Shown here one piece after another: positions 6,887 through 7,720 of a DNA stretch of 7,720 bases. Within the stretch, counting starts at the first letter, position 1; each line of letters begins with the position of its first letter. The notes beneath the pieces are model-generated. The model was not told the DNA's origin. It saw nothing but the letters and a program-made list of their open reading frames with translations, and searched no databases. Source of the DNA: RBG-16-66-20 sp039931635 (GTDB lineage Bacteria; Pseudomonadota; Gammaproteobacteria; Burkholderiales; SG8-39); assembly GCA_039931635.1 (NCBI GenBank), contig JBDTRO010000216.1, positions 1 through 7,720 of the forward strand, read 5' to 3'. A program made the translations under genes and the position numbers.

Positions 6887-7704
6887 GGCTTGTCGTAATA
6901 CTCGGCCATTTTCCTGCGCATCTTCTCGTCCGGCAGGGTACCCAACCCCGCGGCCACGTTGTCGGCAACGTGTTCAGGCTTGCCGGTGCCCGGAATGGTG
7001 CAGGTCACGGCCGGGTGGCCGACGATCCACTTGAGGAAATACTGCGCCCAGCTTGCGACGCCGATCTCGCCCGCCCACGGCGGCAACGGCTTGCCGCGCA
7101 CGTGCTTGAACATCTCGCCCTCGGCGAACGGGCGGTTCGCGATGACCGCGATATTCTGGTTTTTGCATATTTCCAGGATTCTCTTGTCCGCATCCCGTTC
7201 CGCTAGCGAATAGTTGATCTGCAAAAAATCATACTTTTCCTTTTTCAACCAGCTTTCCACGTCGGCGTAGGCAGACGACGTGTAATGGGTGATGCCTGTA
7301 TAGCGCACCCGGCCCTTCGCCTTCATGTCGTTGATCGTCTTCGTATGAATCCCCGCATCCAGCAGGTTGTGGATCTGCATCAAATCCATCTGCTTGACCT
7401 TGAGGCGCCGGAACGAGGTCTCCATCTGCTGGATGCCCTCCTCGCGCCCCCGGGTCCAGACCTTGGTAGCGACGAAAAGTTTCTCGCGCAGGCCAAGCTC
7501 CGCGACCAGGTCGCCCGCCACCGATTCGGCGCTGCCGTACATCGGCGAGGAATCGATCAATTTGCCGCCCGCCTTTGCGAACCCGGCTAATACCTCGCGT
7601 AGTGGTGCGCGCGCAGCCGTATCGTTGCCGGCATCGAATACCTGCCAGGTTCCGAGGCCGATAGCGGGCAGGTCTTCTCCAGTCGAGGGAATTTTGCGTG
7701 TCAT
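6883..7704 (-). CDS. Aldo/keto reductase
   Basis: This 273-residue cytoplasmic NAD(P)H-dependent oxidoreductase has the full aldo/keto reductase tetrad: Asp51 and Tyr56 in DSSPMYGSAE, Lys81 in ATKVWT and His112 in QIHNLL. The N-terminal GLGTWQVF (16-23), the cofactor-contacting QINYSLAERD (162-171) and IPGTGKPEHVADN (237-249) also fit. In that last motif a Gly and His245 stand where classical members have the Lys and Arg that grip the NADPH phosphate; I have seen this pattern in bacterial members, so cofactor choice is open. There is no signal or Tat leader. It is the first gene of the minus operon visible here, and its TGA overlaps the next ATG. Only 16 bases precede the ATG at 7704, with no clear Shine-Dalgarno, so the promoter lies outside the window. 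The carbonyl substrate is unknown. Confidence 0.93.
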   Translation of the reverse strand: MTRKIPSTGEDLPAIGLGTWQVFDAGNDTAARAPLREVLAGFAKAGGKLIDSSPMYGSAESVAGDLVAELGLREKLFVATKVWTRGREEGIQQMETSFRRLKVKQMDLMQIHNLLDAGIHTKTINDMKAKGRVRYTGITHYTSSAYADVESWLKKEKYDFLQINYSLAERDADKRILEICKNQNIAVIANRPFAEGEMFKHVRGKPLPPWAGEIGVASWAQYFLKWIVGHPAVTCTIPGTGKPEHVADNVAAGLGTLPDEKMRRKMAEYYDKP

Positions 7705-7720
7705 GATTTTCGGTGTCTGG

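Noticed and set aside
4476..6968. Very long open frames, such as an 830-codon minus-strand frame and plus-strand frames across 4401-5705 and 5777-6898.
   Set aside because: They overlap well-supported genes in other frames and have Arg/Ala/His-rich low-complexity translations typical of shadows in GC-rich DNA. Only the MFS part (5699-4476) of the 830-codon frame is real.

Overview
This GC-rich window is almost entirely protein-coding. It looks like the chromosome of a betaproteobacterium, most likely from the Burkholderiales. Two genes encode Bug-type (TctC family) periplasmic solute receptors, a family strongly expanded in that order. The other proteins also resemble Burkholderiales accessory catabolic genes. 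I see no RNA gene, insertion sequence, CRISPR array or phage gene.

Layout: (1) Bases 1-130, minus strand, hold the 5' end of a Bug receptor that runs off the left edge. (2) A 57-base divergent spacer (131-187) separates it from a plus-strand operon. (3) That operon (188-3505) encodes an IorA-like 2Fe-2S subunit, an IorB-like molybdopterin subunit with a Tat signal, and a small secreted alpha/beta hydrolase that starts at TTG inside the last codons of the molybdopterin gene. (4) A minus-strand operon (7704 down to 3502) reads, in order of transcription, aldo/keto reductase, a DUF3095-like protein, an MFS transporter and a second, complete Bug receptor. Its junctions are a 4-base ATGA overlap, a 2-base gap and a 26-base gap. 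The two operons converge so tightly that their last stop codons overlap in one CTAG.

How the genes may work together (inference): the plus operon probably makes a periplasmic two-subunit molybdenum hydroxylase that oxidises an N-heterocycle or aldehyde-like substrate and passes electrons to an unseen carrier. The co-translated secreted hydrolase may act on the same compound or its ester or amide precursor. The minus operon combines an NADPH-type reductase, an MFS carrier and a solute receptor, which suits uptake and reduction of a small organic compound. Its DUF3095-like member has two aspartate motifs that look like the metal sites of class III nucleotide cyclases. The real substrates cannot be read from the sequence.

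The points most worth a second look are the cyclase-like motifs in the DUF3095-like protein, the coupled hydrolase, and a terminator-like hairpin. The hairpin reads on the plus strand but lies inside the opposing Bug gene, where the convergent operon may end. Nothing here proves a new system; most genes belong to recognisable families.
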